From positions 246,558 to 310,557 of the forward strand of contig BDIU01000242.1 of assembly GCA_002118135.1 (NCBI GenBank): a DNA stretch of 64,000 bases, given 5' to 3'. This DNA is from Trebouxia sp. TZW2008. Lineage: Eukaryota > Chlorophyta > Trebouxiophyceae > Trebouxiales > Trebouxiaceae. Below the pieces are notes generated by a model. That model was given only the letters and a program-made list of their open reading frames with translations, made no database searches and was not told the DNA's origin. Every line of letters begins with the position of its first letter. Within the stretch, counting starts at the first letter, position 1. Both the position numbers and the translations under genes were made by a program. This document shows, in pieces, positions 33,684 through 45,992 of the stretch.

Positions 33684-35916
33684 TCAGGTGCCAGATTGGT
33701 TGGCTGCAGATCCAGCTGCTGCTCCTGTTGAGTCAGATGGCGGGGGAGATGGAGGGGGCGGGGCAGGGTTGCTTGCTGACCCCCCTGAAGCATCACTGGA
33801 TGAACTGCCGTTTGACCCTGGAGTGACATTTGACCCTGAAGCACCGTTTGATCCTGATGCACCGGAAGCTCCATCACTGCTTCCTGCTGAGCCAGCAGAG
33901 CCGCCACTGCTGCTTGATGGGGGGGATCATCCTCCGCTGCCGCCGGCTGATCCAGCTGATCCGGCTGAGTTGGATGATCCTCCGTTTCTGCCAGATGATC
34001 CGGCCGAGCCTGCTGAGCTGGATGATGGGGAGCTGCCCAGAAGGTTGGTCGGTGTGGTCTTGATGGACCCACTGCCGCTTGAAGAAGCTGCAGCAGCAGC
34101 TGCAGAAGCACTGCCGCCTGCAAACAAGCAAGTCTGATTCAGCCACACAGGACACCCATCTTACCAACTGTGAAGGGCCAGCTGCAGTTCAGCAATGCGC
34201 CAATAAACTTGCCATCTAAGCTGTTTGTCAATGCAGATGTGACAGGACCAGTCTTGTGCACATCCTTACCAACAGCAACTGCACTTACATGAATCAGATA
34301 CGCAATGCAGAATTGCAATTCATACGTTGCACAGGCTGACTAAATGGCACAGCTCTGCATGTATGTATCTAGCAAGAGCAAAGAGAGTCATTACCTGCAG
34401 ATGCAGCAGCAGCTGCGGCCGCAGCGGCTCCACCACCGCCTGAGGAAGCAGCTGAGGCAGCAGCTGATGCAGAGCCACCAGCAGCTGATGCAGCAGCTGC
34501 TGCAGAGGATGCACCTGCTGAGCTGGCAGCTGATGCAGCAGCTGAGGCTGAGCCGGCAGCAGCTGAGGCAGCAGCAGCGGCAGATGACACATCTCCCCCT
34601 GCGTCATCAAGCATACTCATGTCAGGCATTTGCAAGCCATTCGCTTCATGCTGTGCAAATGCTTCATAAGTGCATAATTCATATCCATGCTGATACACCT
34701 GCATGCAACACGCAGTGATGCACTGCAAAGACTGTTGGCAGCATAACAGAAATGAGTGGTGTTGGCATGAACAATTGACGTTGCAGCAAGGAGGCATGAC
34801 TGGTTGCCAATTCAAGCAATTGCAATGCATGACTGTCTCTGCCAAGACCTGATGCATGCCTGCATATGTTAAGTTTATGCTAGGTGTCTGAGGCTGGCTT
34901 TAAGTCAAGAACTGTCAGGCTAAAAGCGATCTGACATATACACAGCAGTGCGCATCACATTGCTGCACCCTGATCAGAAGCAAGCATGCATGATGTTTGA
35001 ATGTTTGACAATGTGTCCAGACATGCAGCACAGACATCAGCCTATAGTCCTGCAGCTGCTTGAATGATGCATGTACGTCTTGTGACCAGAATATCACCTG
35101 TAGCAGCAGCCACAGCAACAGCAGCAGCTGCAGCAGCAGCATTTGACCCAGCAGCTGCAGCGCTAGCTGCTGCAGAGCTTGTCTCTCCTGATCCACATCC
35201 TCCTCCAGCTGCAGCGGCAGCTGCAGCAGCGGCTGCATTGGGTCCAGCAGCACTAGCAGCAGCTGCTGCTGCCGCCGCGTTGCCACCTGCGGCAGCTGCG
35301 GCAGCAGCTGCAGCATTGCCTGAGGCAGCAGCTGCGGCTGCTGCAGCAGAGCAGTCACCAGCAGCAGCAGCTGCGGCAGCAGCAGAGGCAGCGTCTCTAC
35401 TGGCTGTTACGGCACTAGCAGCTGCAGCTGCAGCTCCTGAACCACCTGCATGGACAAATCTGAACTTAGCATCAGGATTGAACGAGCAATCTGTGCATTG
35501 TGCTGCTTTACATGCTCTATAGTCTGAATAGCTCTCAATACGTGCTTCTGGACAAATTGCAGCATGCAGATCAGAAGCAGCTTTTTTGTGCTCTGCACAG
35601 CTCTGAAAGCATGCTTCTCAACAGACTACAGCATGGACGATGAGCCCACAGACAGTGCATGCTCAAGTGCATTCAATGTGCTGTCAACGCACTTACAGAT
35701 GGCATGATTGATGATCAAAAACACTAGAGCCTGCCATGCACATGCAGTAGAGGCACCTACCAACAGCAGCGGCAGCAGCCGATGCTGCACTTGCAGCTCC
35801 ATCAGCAGCAGAGGCAGCAGCGGCGGCTGCAGATGATCCACCCCCTGCAGATGCCGAGCCTGCCGAGGCGGATGCTTGAAGGAGCTTTCTGTTGACGGAC
35901 GCATCACCCAGTGCAC
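33684..35916 (-). CDS. Ala/Ser/Gly-rich repetitive protein, 5' end missing, in-frame stop
   Basis: Four exons can be read in one consistent frame: 35761-35916, 35098-35445, 34396-34598 and from 34117 downward. They encode long polyalanine runs broken by Gly and Ser (for example GSASAAASAASSGGGG), then a Ser/Gly/Asn-rich tail (SGSGSIKTTPTNLLG, then SAGSAGSSGRNGGSSNS). A TGA at about 33927 interrupts the frame, yet the same frame continues with the same composition for some 80 more codons (SGGSAGSAGSSDGASG, then a proline patch) to a second stop at 33684. The composition is silk- or cell-wall-like; the function is unknown. The first exon was not found: the first visible exon starts with GALGDASVNRKLLQAS after an acceptor. 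Long antisense frames here are composition artefacts. Confidence 0.6.
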
Positions 35917-36308
35917 CTGCGCAGGCTCACAAAACAGTCAAAACTGTCCGACGTGCTCGCAGCAGACTGGTACACCGCCAGCTGCACAGAGGTGCCACCC
36001 TGCGCAAGGCTCGCTGCATGCGCACGCTGCCAAAGCGAAGCAGGTCCGGTCAATCACAGTCAATATGGCACGGCATAGCACTTGATGGTGACAGCAAGGA
36101 CCAGGCGGCAGGCTGTATGGACCAGACCAACTGACCTGAAACGAGCAAGAATGCTACGAGCAAGGCAGCGCAATTTGAAGAGCCGACGCCGGAGCGTGCC
36201 ATTTTGCGCCTGAAGTCACCGTCAATCAAGCTGGTTGCTGTATGCGCCGACTGCTGACTGCGTCCGCGGCAGGGCTCTTAGGCTACAATCCAAGATCTGC
36301 TGACTAGC

Positions 36309-36677
36309 TCACAGGCGACTTTTCAAGGAGTTGCTTCTAGGCTGGAACCAGCTAGGCCTAGTGAAGAGGAATCTTGCCACAACCTTTTGCCGGCTGTACT
36401 CAACACGTGTCACTGTTGGCTTGATAGACATGGACCAGTCAACTTGGATTTGACGACAAAGTCTGTCGGTCAACGCCAGCATGGTCTCAGCTTGTGCCAG
36501 CTGTGCATCAATCTGGGGATTTGCATCACACGTGTTGAATGAGCGCGTGCGACACACTGCCGGTTGCTGCTGACACGCATCAAACTGTGAGACAAGCACA
36601 GGCATGTAACAGACAGACCGTACCTTGCGGTCAGTTCTGGCAGTTTGCCGCCAAGTTATGCAGAGCAGCGCGAGCAT
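36309..36677 (-). CDS. Hypothetical small protein
   Basis: An ATG at 36677 opens a 122-codon frame. It may contain a 39-bp intron (donor after ARTDRK, acceptor before FDACQQQP), which would keep the frame either way. The middle is helical (IDAQLAQAETMLALTDRL) and the end is basic. No domain recognised; could also be an exon of a larger gene. Confidence 0.3.
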   Translation of the reverse strand: MLALLCITWRQTARTDRKVRSVCYMPVLVSQFDACQQQPAVCRTRSFNTCDANPQIDAQLAQAETMLALTDRLCRQIQVDWSMSIKPTVTRVEYSRQKVVARFLFTRPSWFQPRSNSLKSRL

Positions 36678-37030
36678 TACAAGTAGACTTGCCTGCAGAA
36701 CCTATTGCTAACGCAAAGTTGTGTTGTCTGTGTCACCACGTACAACTAGCAGTCAAGCCTGCAACAGCATCTGATCAGAACCTGACGTAGAAGGACAACG
36801 AGAAAGCTACAGTAGCAGGTAGTTGGCTAAGGCTAAACTGCTTTACACAAAATCGACACTTGGGAGCTCAGAAGATGAGACATCGTTGCATGCCTATGAC
36901 AATGGCTGCTTAGCCAGGAACCATTTGTGCTGCTGGACAGGCAAAAGGCATGCTTTGGTCAAAGACAGCCTACAAGCTCCAAACTCTGTGCTGAATCACG
37001 CCCGATACAACATGAGTCAAGCATCGCTGC
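36678..37030. other. Intergenic, nothing supported
   Basis: Lies between the hypothetical 36.3-36.7 kb frame and the SPX gene stop. Open frames are short and mostly antisense to neighbours. Confidence 0.4.
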
Positions 37031-39446
37031 TCATGCCGCAGAATTGTCTGTGCCCACACTGACAGTCCTTGCGGCCAGGTGTCTGTTGACAGGTGCAAGC
37101 ACAGTGGAAGGCGTCGAGGCGGTCTCATGCAACTGCTCCCACAAACCCAATGCTGCTCTGGTCTGACGCATGATGTTGGGCGGCAAGCCAGCTGCTGCTG
37201 CTCTGCCAACAAACTTCCCATCTGGCCCTATGCAATCCCCTTGCTGTGAAGAGGCTGAAGCAGCAGGAGCGTTTGCTGCTGTGTCCTGGCTTGCAGTTGG
37301 CCTTGCTGCAGTGCCAGCCTGAGGCCTTGGCACTGCAAATGCGCGATTCTGTGTGACTGACCCTGGAGTGGACACAGCTGCTGAAGCTGCGCCTTCCAGA
37401 GCTGCTGAGGCAGCACCTTCCTCAGCAGCTGCTGCCTGATTTGCTGCAGCATCCTGATCAGCGCGTGCTTGAGGCAAATCCTGAGCAACAGCTTCCAGGA
37501 CAGATCTGATTGTGGGTCTGAGTGACAAAGGAGCTGCAGCTGTGGCTGCATGCTGATGGTCATTGTGTCTTACACGCACACTGGTTGCCTGGTCTGGGTC
37601 ATCGCTGCTTGCAGGCGCTCTGTGACGTTTGCGGGTGGCTGTGGGTCTGGCGTCTGTGCTGTTGTTGACCTCAGGCTGTCCAGCAGAGGGTTTTGCCAAG
37701 CTGTCAGCAACTGGGTTTGCTGGATATTCTTCATCAGAAGAAGTTGCCAGCTCAACAGAGTCATCCTGCAAAAACGTTGCAATCAGCTGCAGTGATTGAT
37801 GAGCAGACATGCATATGCTAGCAAAGGCATTGATTGGCCTATCATGCGTGACCACGTTAGAGTGCATATGCCTTGTGGTACATGAAAGGGAATTGGCTGC
37901 TCGCATTCACTGCCACTTGCAGACATGCGAATGCTAGCAAAGGCGTATGTTGGTCTGTCATGCGTGACCACGTGAGTGCAAATGGCTTGTGGTACACAGA
38001 AGTGTACTTGCTGCTCCGATGCACTACCACGGCTCAAAGAAGGCAGAAACAAGCCTTGACAAGAATATGCTGACGCAGCGTGTTGACAAGAAACATCCTG
38101 CTCTGTAATGCTGAAACCATGCAGTATGCATTGTGGTATGCAAAAGGGTACATATTGCATTGATCGCATGAGACTAGCAACACCTCAAAGCAGGCAGACC
38201 CAATTCCTGACACAAGTGTGCTGACATAGCATGTTATCCACGCTTTACAACAGTAACACAGCAGCTGCTGCTGAACAGCAGAGCAGAGCAGAGCACAGCA
38301 GAGCACAGCACAGCACAGCACAGCACATCAGGCTTGTTACAAAGAACGTCGTGATCGCTATACCTCAAGTGTGTCCAGATCATTGTCAGGGTTCAGCTCC
38401 TCCAAGTTTTTGGTGGCATGCAGTAGCTGCTGCACTGAAGCGTGAGGGGAGTGCTGACTCAGGTCTGTGGGTGCTCCAAGCTTGGCAATGAGGACATTGA
38501 CACCCTCCTCTGCCTTCTTGATCAAGTTTGTTGTCAGCTGCAAACACAACATAGTTTTGCCAATTGTGGATGGGAAGTTCCAGGTGGACTCTTAAGACTG
38601 CAGTCCATCAGCACAGCAAAAGGAAGATGCAATGCAAATAAGCACTTCTGCAAATGCTTAGCAGCAGTCGGTGCTGGACCTTGTAACTCCAAACGCAATG
38701 CATATGCGCTGATTCTTTTGCTGCTATGATGCAGGATAGGTCTAGCAATCAATGGACAAGGCAGCATCTGATGGTAGCATTGTGTCCAAAGACCGTGCAC
38801 ATGCAATGCAGTCGGCTAGTGCTGAGTGCATCTTACCTCAACAGAACAGAATGGCTGAGACAGCAGATTGTCTAGATGTGGAGCGCGCACTAGCAGCCCA
38901 GTACGCTTGTGATGCTTCTTCAAGATCTTGACCAGACCAGTGTATGCCAAGATGCTCCAGTGAACCATCAGCAGCAGCTCTCCATGGAAGTTGACAAAAC
39001 GCTTGTACACAGCATGAACTTGCTCTGGTGTTTTAGCTGCTGCTGCGTCATCCTCCAAGCTGCTCAGGCGAATAACGTTGTCCTCTTCCTTGTCCAGAAA
39101 GAGGCTGCAGCAGAGCTTTGAATCAGTTGCTTGTCTAGCAAAAGGATGTAGTCGAATTGGGTATCTTGTTAAACAGTGCAGTTTTGAGTGTTTGCAGAAG
39201 GCAGTACCTGTTGAACTGTTGCACATCTTCATCCAGCCTATGAACAAACGCTTCCTCTTGCTCGCGAACCTCTCTCACGTCCACTTCCGGTAGCTCACCA
39301 CCAGCTACGCGCACTCGCTGCCTGACAAGCTCTTGTCTCTCTGGCAGACGCTTTAAACGCTTCTTGAGCTGCTTATAGCTGACGAACAGCTGATGCAGCT
39401 CCGGGAGTTCTGCTGCAGAGTTTCGCAGCAACGCTCCAAACTTCAT
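37031..39446 (-). CDS. SPX-domain protein with long disordered C-terminus
   Basis: SPX domains bind inositol pyrophosphates and report phosphate status. Four exons, phases closed: 39208-39446, 38837-39104, 38364-38537 and 37031-37765; 471 residues. The SPX domain covers about residues 1-170: start MKFGALLRNSAAELPELH, basic helix KQLKKRLKRLPER, then FHGELLLMVHWSILAYTGL and the lysine-rich surface KILKKHHKRTGLLVRAP. A helix-rich linker follows. The last 245 residues are acidic then Ala/Gln-rich, with a short basic cluster (RKRHR) that could be a nuclear signal. No EXS, MFS, VTC or RING domain follows, so it resembles a stand-alone SPX regulator with an unusual tail. Confidence 0.9.
38276..38326. 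repeat. AGCAC/AGCAG pentanucleotide microsatellite
   Basis: About ten pentamers AGCAG then AGCAC in an intron of the SPX gene. Its complement, GTGCT, forms the microsatellite at 62781-62850. Confidence 0.9.
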
Positions 39447-40250
39447 GTCGCCACTTTAGACGAATCCGTGAGACGTGAGCGAATCAGCAAGACTGTCAGA
39501 TCTGCTATGTAAACAACTGACTTAGTGGCAAGCCGGCGTTGGCAACCAATCTACTCAGAGCAAGCTGCATGTATTGCTGACAAGCCAGATGCCTTGCGGT
39601 ACCTTTGGGGGCAAGTACGGTGCTGTGAGCGGTACAGATGGCTCTCTCTACTGATGCTCTGCAGAAAGAATCTCTTCGGTTTCCTCTGCATGATGAATAA
39701 TTGTGGCTGTCACATGCGGCCAATCACGTGGTGATCAAAGATGCGTGACTCCGCTGCAGCTTTGCTAAGGCTCGATCAGTGGCAAGGCTCTCCGAAGCAT
39801 TGAGAAACGGTGACAGAAGCTGCAAGCACAAGAGCTGTAGCATTGACACTGTTGACTTGGTGGGCAACGCACTAGATAAAATCGAACAGAGGAGCAAGCA
39901 ATGGCATCCAACATCATGATGGCTTTGTGCGCGCCATGCATTGTGCACACGCCAGCTGGTGCAGCTCCAGAAGATGCATGATGCATTTGTGTATTGTACA
40001 TGTGTGCTATGCCAGCGCTGCTTTGCAATGATAGACTATGTAGGCTTGCCCACTTTCAGCCTGAACGAATAGCAGTACAAGGGCCTGCAGGCATTTGCAG
40101 TCTGACTGGCACTGCCATGGCACATGCGACCTGTCAGCGCGTGCGAAACTGATGAACGTGCCAAAGGTAATAAACTCACTGCATGCAACGCCATGGACAA
40201 ACGCCCTTATACATGTGCCTGATAGTATTATGAGTGCAGACAATCACACA
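39447..40250. other. Region upstream of the SPX gene, no supported gene
   Basis: Contains the SPX promoter at its left end and the 3' flank of the intronless F-box/LRR gene at its right end. No open frame with recognisable content. Confidence 0.4.
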
Positions 40251-41858
40251 TTACAAGTGCTGACGCCTGTCATCCAGCGATAAGTCTTGCCTGACTTCTC
40301 TTTTGTGCCTGCTAAGAGCCTTGGCAACCTGAGGCGCTGACCGTAAAAGGCCTAGATGGGGCATGGAAACAATGAAGTCTTTCAAGTCTGTTGCCTTGAT
40401 AGCTGGACAATAACTAATGTCGAAGCTCTGTAGCCTGGTCAAGGATGTAACAATCTCAACCCCAGACATTGTCACTGAATGGCTGCCTACTGCTATGTCA
40501 GTCAAAGATGGAAAACATCTGATGAAGTCTGCTAAACCCTGATTAGTCAGGGCAGGACATTTTGCTAAGTCCGGGGTAACAAGGCTAGGACTGACCTGCT
40601 CACAAGTTGTCAGAAGTCTCAAGGCATTGAAAGAGCTAAGCTGCAGATGCTGTAGCTGCTTAGCACAGGTGGATAGCTGACTAATCAACAAAAGAACAAT
40701 TTTTCTACTTGTCTTTGTCAAGACCAGATACACGTTCTGAAGCTTGCCACTGAATGTGAGTGGCCACCATGGTTCCTTGCGCAGTTGCCTCAATGCTGTG
40801 CCATCAGTGTCCCTCACACTCAAGCTCATCCTCAATTCAGTCAGATTTGGCAGAGATGACAAAAAACCCAGACTCCAGGTGCAAAAAACTTCTTCCAGTT
40901 CCAGATGAGTCAGTCTTTTCAGCTGAATCAGGGCGCTGTACTCCATTGCGATCCAAGGTTTCTCCGCAAAAGCAAGACTGACTTTCTGTAAGTTTGAGCC
41001 CACAGCACGCAGCAAACGCATTGCCTTGTCGGGACTACCGGTGAATCGCACGGATGTCAAGTGTGTGAGCACCGACAAAGTAGGTACATCAACTCTGTCC
41101 AGTCCCCAAGAATTTTCTTCCCAAGACAAGGAGGCTAGCTTGTTGCAAAGAGCAAGTGGCGCTGCCACAGGTCTGCAGCAAGGGCACTGTAGGTCAGAAT
41201 GCTTCACGTGCAGCGCTGTCAGCTTTGTCAGTGTCCCTGCTAGCTGCATAGACTTTAAGCAGACGGATACATCTATGAGCCTCAGCTCCACAAGCCTTAC
41301 AGGGAGACTGCTGGCTTCGATGCAGGAGCCAGCATCATCAAACCATCTGCGTTGCTTGACAATGTCTAGGACTATGTCTACAGCCAGACTAAATATGCTT
41401 GAAACAGCAGACTGCAGCTGTATTGGCTCCAGCGTGAGGCACAAGTTGGTGACTGCTGGCAAGGCTGACAGGAGTTTGCTGGTTGGCAGGTGCAGTGAGT
41501 GCAGACCTCCTCGCAGATCCAGAAGCTGCACATTAGGCAGTAGATACACAACATTCTGTAGTGAGATAGCACAGTCATAAGGGAGCATAGCCTGTCCAGG
41601 ACGTCTATCTCTTTCTAGTTGGAACTGGTCAGCAAGGCTAGTCTTGAAAGAAGTGACCGAAAGCTCGACTGGGCGCTGCCATGCTCTGCACACCAGTCGA
41701 GCAGACTTCCTGCCAGCAGCACTGCTGTTGGCAAAGACACGCAGCAACAGGTTGTCCTCGAGCACGTGCCAGCCATGCTTGACACAGCTCGCGCGGCCAC
41801 AGAACGAGCCTGAACACATACATGCTGAAGGCGATAACGAAAGCGGACATTTTATCAC
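40251..41858 (-). CDS. Intronless F-box/LRR protein
   Basis: A single 535-codon frame, the only long uninterrupted gene in the window. Residues about 29-65 form an F-box (HVLEDNLLLRVFANSSAAGR, ending VCRAWQ). The rest is leucine-rich repeats of the F-box/LRR kind, such as LRLIDVSVCLKSMQLAG, LTHLELEEVF and LQSFDISYCPAIKATDL, giving a horseshoe fold for substrate binding in an SCF ubiquitin ligase. The absence of introns contrasts with its neighbours and may mean origin through a reverse-transcribed copy, though no poly(A) tract or flanking repeat was noticed. A second Met at residue 13 could be the start; both precede the F-box. Confidence 0.88.
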   Translation of the reverse strand: MIKCPLSLSPSACMCSGSFCGRASCVKHGWHVLEDNLLLRVFANSSAAGRKSARLVCRAWQRPVELSVTSFKTSLADQFQLERDRRPGQAMLPYDCAISLQNVVYLLPNVQLLDLRGGLHSLHLPTSKLLSALPAVTNLCLTLEPIQLQSAVSSIFSLAVDIVLDIVKQRRWFDDAGSCIEASSLPVRLVELRLIDVSVCLKSMQLAGTLTKLTALHVKHSDLQCPCCRPVAAPLALCNKLASLSWEENSWGLDRVDVPTLSVLTHLTSVRFTGSPDKAMRLLRAVGSNLQKVSLAFAEKPWIAMEYSALIQLKRLTHLELEEVFCTWSLGFLSSLPNLTELRMSLSVRDTDGTALRQLRKEPWWPLTFSGKLQNVYLVLTKTSRKIVLLLISQLSTCAKQLQHLQLSSFNALRLLTTCEQVSPSLVTPDLAKCPALTNQGLADFIRCFPSLTDIAVGSHSVTMSGVEIVTSLTRLQSFDISYCPAIKATDLKDFIVSMPHLGLLRSAPQVAKALSRHKREVRQDLSLDDRRQHL

Positions 41859-43278
41859 GAGTCACTGCTATCAAGCGGGCAAGTGTTGTCAGCGATCAGT
41901 CTCACCATGATGAGTGAAGCAGGAGATTTCGTCAATAAGGTCAACGGTTGATCGCTGTGCTTCAGCCTTGACAGGTACTTTTGGATGAACAGGATACACA
42001 TCTGGTCTGACTTGCTTTGGGTGAACACTTCGTTGTGTTTGTCCCTGTGCTGGGCTTGCTGTGGGTGAATTTGAAGCAGGATTCTCAAGAGCGGTTAGCG
42101 CTCAAAGACTTGGTTAGGTACTTCAGACTCAATGGCCATGATCACTTGACCTCAACAGCGTCTGTGACACAGCTTACAATTCAATTGATGTGCATGCAGA
42201 TGGCACGAAGAAAGCGAATGTTGTAAGTCTGTCATCAACCTTATGTGCTGTAAAATGCGCATAAACTCAATGATGAGCTTGATGATTTCTCGAGACATCA
42301 GTCCATTTGCAACGGCAGCTGTTCACGCTTCACTTTGCATTAGTCTGACACCCGCACTGTCACATGTTCTAAAGGCGTTGATCAAACAACAATAAGCGTG
42401 CAGCAGTTCTGTACCGCAACAAACCAATGACAAACAACTGTTTCATCACATCACAAGCATGCAAGAGGCTGACTCAGCCATGCCTCCAGCAGAGCACTGT
42501 TTGGAGCAAACAACACAAAGCTGACAGCCTCTCTGCGACGAGCTTTGGGAAATGGCTGTCGTCAAGGCAAACGCTGCAGCTGCTCTATGCCTCTGATCCA
42601 CAGCTGACGAGGCTCGTTCAAAAACGCCCAACAGCACTGTTACTAGCAATGTAGTCAGCACCTGTATTGGGAGTGAAGCTCTTGATAGCGCCCTGCATGC
42701 AATAGATATGATGACCATTTGATTGCTTGTTTGCGACTTGACTTACTGGGGAAGTGCAACCTCTGATCGCCATGTACATGATGTCTGCTGCAATGAGCTC
42801 ATTTAGCCAAAAAGACTATTTTGGCTTGCCTTGTCCAAAAACAGTGTGATTCAATGTTCCTGGTTTAGAGCAACAAGCCTGTTGTTGTACGCCATATACC
42901 TTTGAGCATCCTTCACAGATGTGAAGAACACCCAGTTCTCGATTACCACCCTGTGCCTGTGTTTACGACACTAGGACTCGGCCACTGGCGTTGCAAGGCT
43001 GATATGCAATGCATCACATAATCAAACTGTGTGCAGTGCCTCCTGTGGTTGCCATGTACCAATGCTTGTTCAGTCTTGACAATAGCAAATGCAAGAGCCA
43101 TGACATGCAAACAAATAGTCAAGGTATTGAACCAGATGACTGTTGCATCAAACAATACCTCTGAAAACTAGCCTCAAATTAGTATTTTGTCATGCAGGCA
43201 TTGGGATGCACCTGATGCAGAACAGCACATATCGTGCTGCAAGATGGGAAAGCAGGCAGTCTCACCTATTCAGACAGA
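41859..43278. other. Intergenic, no firm gene
   Basis: Promoter of the F-box/LRR gene at the left, 3' flank of SYF2 at the right. A minus-strand frame at 42446-42718 includes a hydrophobic stretch (TTLLVTVLLGVF) and a helical Ala-rich part, but nothing supports it as a gene. Confidence 0.35.
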
Positions 43279-45717
43279 TCAGTGATCCGGCAGGGCTGTT
43301 CCTCTTTCCAAATTTGCCTTGGTCTCCTGGGTGTACTGGCCAAAAGCGCGCTCAATCTTCTTGTTGAAGTGAGCATTCCTGTCATTGATGAAGTCCACAT
43401 CCTTGTCTGCATGGTACTTACGCCTTCGGCTGTAATTGCTGCGCTTGTCCTTCCTGCATGAAAGACAGTGATGCTTCACCATACGCACATATCAGTAAAG
43501 GGGAATGAGCGAATACAAGTCAGCAACGCATCAGCATTTCATACGCACATCCTTCAGGATTAGCTGTCACTGTGTGTATGTGCAGAGTATAGTGGCTGGA
43601 CAGCATAGGTGTATGCAGAAGCTGATGCCCTGCAGAGCAATGCCAAGGCACATGTTGGGTTTGCTGATGTGATAATTGGGACAAAGTCACCTTCAGGCAG
43701 CGATGCACATAGTGGCATAGTCTCAGATGCAGCAGATGCCATCGCAACGCTGACATGCTGCTGACTCGACACTCGCCTACCCACCAACACCTACCACAAG
43801 GAAAATAAACGAACAAAGCAAATATGACAATCAAAGCACATGGGCATAGGCGCTTCTCTGTGTGCTGTAGGAGCAAGTGGTAAACCAGAGCCATGCCTTT
43901 CATTGAGCTCTGCTACCATCTTGTCTATATTGGCATCTGGCACCTTGCCAGCGCCTCCGTACGCCATACTATCCGCTGCTCTGTAAAAGTCAGGATCTGA
44001 TGCTTTGAGCTTGTCATAGTCCTGCATGATGTATATCGTGTCATATCTTGCAAACAGCCACTGACATACAAGCATGAGTGCTGCAAACAGACTTGCAATA
44101 GTTGCTCATGTTTTGCAATAAGCAGACACCAAGCACAACTTGTGACTGTCGAAGCCAATCTTCACAGCATAACAGACAGTGCCATTCCTGACAGCTAAGC
44201 ACAAAGGCAGACAATTTTCTCTTTCTGACATTCTGGGGCTAGTCAGCAAGGTCATCTGCCCCCTGGGCACAACTTGGTTCCAACGACAAACGGTCAATGG
44301 GCTTGATGTGACCTCACCTCTTGTGAGTAGGGGATGTCTGAGGTGCGCTTCTCATAAGCATCATACAGAGCCTTCTGATTGAAGGCCTCCCAGCCTGTAG
44401 GAGCAATTTTCTTCTCCCGCTTCTTGTACAACAGCTCAGCCTGCAAACATTTGAGAGCTAGCACTTTGCAAGCATTCTTAGCCTCAGGAACAAGGCACGC
44501 CACACAAGTCATGGCTTCGCCAGTCTCAGCACAACAAAGCATGTAAGCTATGGCCAAGCTGCAGACTTGCCATGAAATGCCTGTCTGATGCACTGGAGCT
44601 GATGTGACTGCGAAGACTGCAGCTCAAAGCCAGAAAGTGCACAGGTTGCTGAAGCAATTTGCACTGCATGTCAAGCAACAGCATACAGGAGGATCATGCA
44701 AAGGTGAAGCCAACTCAACTTTGGTCATAGCATGCAAAGTTGAGTGATCAATTTTGCAAAACCTTCTTTGTACTGGAGCGAATGCTGCAAATTGAAAGTA
44801 TGTGGCGACCAGGCAAACTGCACAAAACCCTGCTGATGCCAACGACCATTGCTTCTGCAAGGACCCTGACACTCAATGCCGTTGCTAAACACCAACCTGA
44901 CAGGCTGATAAAACAAAGCAGACAATGCATTCTGTAGGCCCAAGTCTGACATGCCGCAAGGCAACATGAGCCACTGCAGGAGCCACTACAAGTACCAGCA
45001 GCTAGACGTTCAGCATATCAGGTGCTATCAGCGAAGTGTGAAATGCACAACCTGCTCTGCAGTCTCGATGCGATGCATCTCTGTGTTGTCAAGGCCAAGC
45101 CTTTCCAGCTCGGCATGCTTTCGCTTCTGCTTCTCCTCAAACCACTTCTTCTTTGCATTGGCGTTTTTGTCTCCTTGATCCCCTTGACCTTTCTGCAACC
45201 CATTGTGTCATTTACAGCTCAAAAGAAACCAAGGAAGTTTTGGGTATAAACATTGTCTAAAAGCATCACAAGAACTTGTCTTATTTGCATGATAATGATG
45301 ATAAAATTCAAGCAGCATGCCACTGCATATTCGTCAACTCAGACAACACAGCAAGCTGTATCGACACACCGTGTACCATAACATATGACAATGTTTCTGA
45401 TTGGCAGGGCTGCAAATTGGCATGGATGGCAAAGCGCTGTTCTCATGCAGCACTGGCAGGCAGCCCACCTGTTGTTTTCGCTTCTCAGCTATGACTGCGT
45501 TCTCATTGGCCTTCCTAGACTGCCGCAGCCGCTGCTGCAGCTCATACATCTTCTTCTCGCGGGCAGACATGCCAGCTGTGGGATCAGCAGGCTCCACTGC
45601 ACAAGCACACTCACACATCAAACACACAAGGACAAGCTAAGAAGCAGAGCCCAAGATGCCACCTTGTTGCAGCTGACTAAGCTCGTATCTGCTCTGAGTC
45701 AGCTGTGCCTCTCGCAT
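43279..45717 (-). CDS. SYF2: Pre-mRNA-splicing factor SYF2
   Basis: Component of the NineTeen-complex-associated catalytic spliceosome; nuclear. Six exons, phases closed: 45663-45717, 45469-45596, 45052-45192, 44318-44440, 43897-44021 and 43279-43453; 248 residues, near the human 243. Conserved blocks: [60 protein letters not shown], and the C-terminal [20 protein letters not shown] with LERGTA. The donor after exon 5 is GC (AG-GCATGG), needed to keep SYF2 homology. The start at 45717 is the first ATG in frame, but the frame is open upstream, so an additional 5' exon or fusion with the cyclophilin gene just upstream cannot be excluded. Confidence 0.9.
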
Positions 45718-45992
45718 TGTCTCAAACTCAAGCTGAGCTTTGTTGAACTCAAGACTATTTGACAGCTTGTTATCACGCAGGCACCCGCAGTCAATCTGAG
45801 CCTAGCACATTGCCAGACTAGGGCATGGCATTGATACAGCATTGCTTGCGCGTAGACGTGATAGAGATTGTGCGTAGACACCTGGAATGCTGTACGATTC
45901 AAAGAGTCTCATCACAGTGCAGTGTACAGCTGCATCAAAAGCTTATGCGTGCAATGACAGGTCATGGTTGGTAGGCATCACAGATGACTCAC

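Noticed and set aside
33688..35522. Long plus- and minus-strand frames rich in Pro/Asp/Glu, Gln/Leu or Ala overlapping the Ala/Ser/Gly-rich gene
   Set aside because: They are shadows of GC-rich triplet repeats. Only the minus-strand Ala/Ser/Gly frame connects across exons with consistent phase and good splice sites.
40251..41858. Intronless F-box/LRR gene as a bacterial transfer
   Set aside because: F-box plus LRR is a eukaryotic combination; lack of introns alone is not evidence of transfer.
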